Shown: positions 5,015 through 5,787 of the stretch, in pieces
Position numbering within the stretch: position 1 is the stretch's first letter
Layout of the letters: every line of letters starts with the position of its first letter
Source of the DNA: Chloroflexota bacterium
GTDB taxonomy: Bacteria > Chloroflexota > Limnocylindria > QHBO01
DNA length: 5,787 bases
Reading direction: 5' to 3'
Assembly (NCBI GenBank): GCA_005879815.1
Contig: VBKA01000159.1
Span: 1 to 5,787 of the forward strand
Notes under the pieces: generated by a model
What the model was told of the DNA's origin: nothing
Databases searched by the model: none
The model's input: only the letters and a program-made list of their open reading frames with translations
Made by a program: the position numbers and the translations under genes

Positions 5015-5787
5015 ATGGAGACAAGGACAGAAACCACAACAAAGACAGAGATCGCGACTTCTGCGGATGGCACGCGGATCGCGTTCAATCGGTATGGCGA
5101 TGGACCAACCATCTTGATGGTCGACGGAGCGATGAGCCACCGGGCGATCAACCCTTCAGCGGCCCAGCTGGCGGACCTGATCGGCTCGCGCTTCTCGATC
5201 GTCGCCTACGACCGGCGGGGCCGAGGGGAGAGCACCGATGTGCAGCCTTATGCCGTCGAGCGTGAGGTGGAGGACCTGGCCGCTGTAATCGACGCGACGG
5301 GCGGCCGAGCGTTCGTGCTGGGCACCAGCTCGGGCGCGGTGCTGGCGCTCCACGCCGCGGCGGCGGGCCTGCCCATCACCAAGATGGCGCTGTACGAACC
5401 GCCGTTCATCGTCGACGACGCGCGACCGTCGCTCCCCGAAGACTACGTGCCCCAGCTCCGCGCTCGCGCCGCGTCGACCGACCCAGGCAGCGCAGTCGAG
5501 TACTTCATGATCGAGGCCATGCGCATGCCAGCCGACCAGGTGAAGGGGATGCGCGGGCAGCCCTCCTTTGCTCCCCTGGAGGGAATTGCGCACACCATCG
5601 CCTACGACGGCCAGATCATGGGGGACATGATGGATGGGCGCCCCGAGCCGTTGCTGCGCTGGGATTCGGTTGAGACACCCGCGCTGGTCATGGACGGCAG
5701 CGACAGCGAGGACTGGATGCACCACGGCGTCGATGCGCTGGCGAAGGTCCTTCCCAACGCCGAGCGCCGGACCCTGTTCGGTCAAAC
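5015..5787 (+). CDS. Alpha/beta hydrolase (3' end outside window)
   Basis: The frame is open from ATG 5015 to the right edge, giving 257 complete codons plus two bases. After a Thr-rich leader (METRTETTTKTE), the standard alpha/beta-hydrolase landmarks appear in order. They are SADGTRIAFNRYGDGP (16-31), the oxyanion-loop region VDGAMSHRA (36-44, with Asp37 where His-Gly is common), YDRRGRGES (65-73), and the nucleophile elbow G103-T-S105-S-G107 with Ser105 as nucleophile. LYEPPF (127-131) and TPALVMDGSDSEDWM (221-235) follow; the latter carries the candidate acid Asp230, though its position does not fit the usual G-x-x-D exactly. The visible part stops at RRTLFGQ, directly before the expected catalytic His. 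The protein is probably a small cytoplasmic esterase-like enzyme; no signal peptide is seen and the substrate is unknown. It is transcribed divergently from the membrane cyclase. Confidence 0.88.
   Translation, partial: METRTETTTKTEIATSADGTRIAFNRYGDGPTILMVDGAMSHRAINPSAAQLADLIGSRFSIVAYDRRGRGESTDVQPYAVEREVEDLAAVIDATGGRAFVLGTSSGAVLALHAAAAGLPITKMALYEPPFIVDDARPSLPEDYVPQLRARAASTDPGSAVEYFMIEAMRMPADQVKGMRGQPSFAPLEGIAHTIAYDGQIMGDMMDGRPEPLLRWDSVETPALVMDGSDSEDWMHHGVDALAKVLPNAERRTLFGQ

Noticed and set aside
4817..5140. Minus-strand frame of 107 codons spanning the divergent gap and the hydrolase start
   Set aside because: It runs antisense to the hydrolase N-terminus, has no ribosome binding site that I can see and no recognisable protein features.

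Overview
The window is GC-rich bacterial DNA with dense coding, GTG as well as ATG starts, and protein families that are abundant in soil Chloroflexota (for example Limnocylindria-like genomes) and Actinobacteria. I lean towards an uncultured Chloroflexota bacterium. This is judged from protein style alone; no marker gene is present.

Layout, left to right. (1) The window opens inside a large plus-strand regulator that ends at 2316. What is visible is the tail of an ATPase module, a long helical TPR-like region and a C-terminal LuxR-type helix-turn-helix. (2) A GTG start follows its TGA directly, in the same reading frame, and opens a 248-residue protein. This protein joins a single-cluster ferredoxin domain with three cysteines to a class III nucleotide cyclase domain. 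(3) A 200-bp convergent gap (3064-3263) holds a 16-bp tandem duplication and a long interrupted palindrome (3114-3230). (4) On the minus strand, 3264-4805 encodes a second class III cyclase of 513 residues. Its N-terminal half is a multi-span membrane module of the kind usually attached to sensor histidine kinases. (5) A 209-bp divergent gap (4806-5014) holds a nested inverted repeat and a 13-bp operator-like palindrome. (6) A plus-strand alpha/beta hydrolase starts at 5015 behind a good ribosome binding site and runs off the right edge, just before its expected catalytic histidine.

How the genes may work together. The regulator and the ferredoxin-cyclase are almost certainly co-transcribed and probably translationally coupled. 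This suggests a redox- or metabolite-responsive unit that makes a cyclic nucleotide next to a transcription factor (inference). The membrane cyclase is separately transcribed and could feed the same second-messenger pool. Both cyclase domains keep the two metal-binding aspartates and the transition-state arginine. Both depart from the textbook residues at the base-recognition positions and at the transition-state asparagine, so their product cannot be predicted from sequence. The hydrolase shares only the divergent control region with the membrane cyclase, and no functional link to it is shown.
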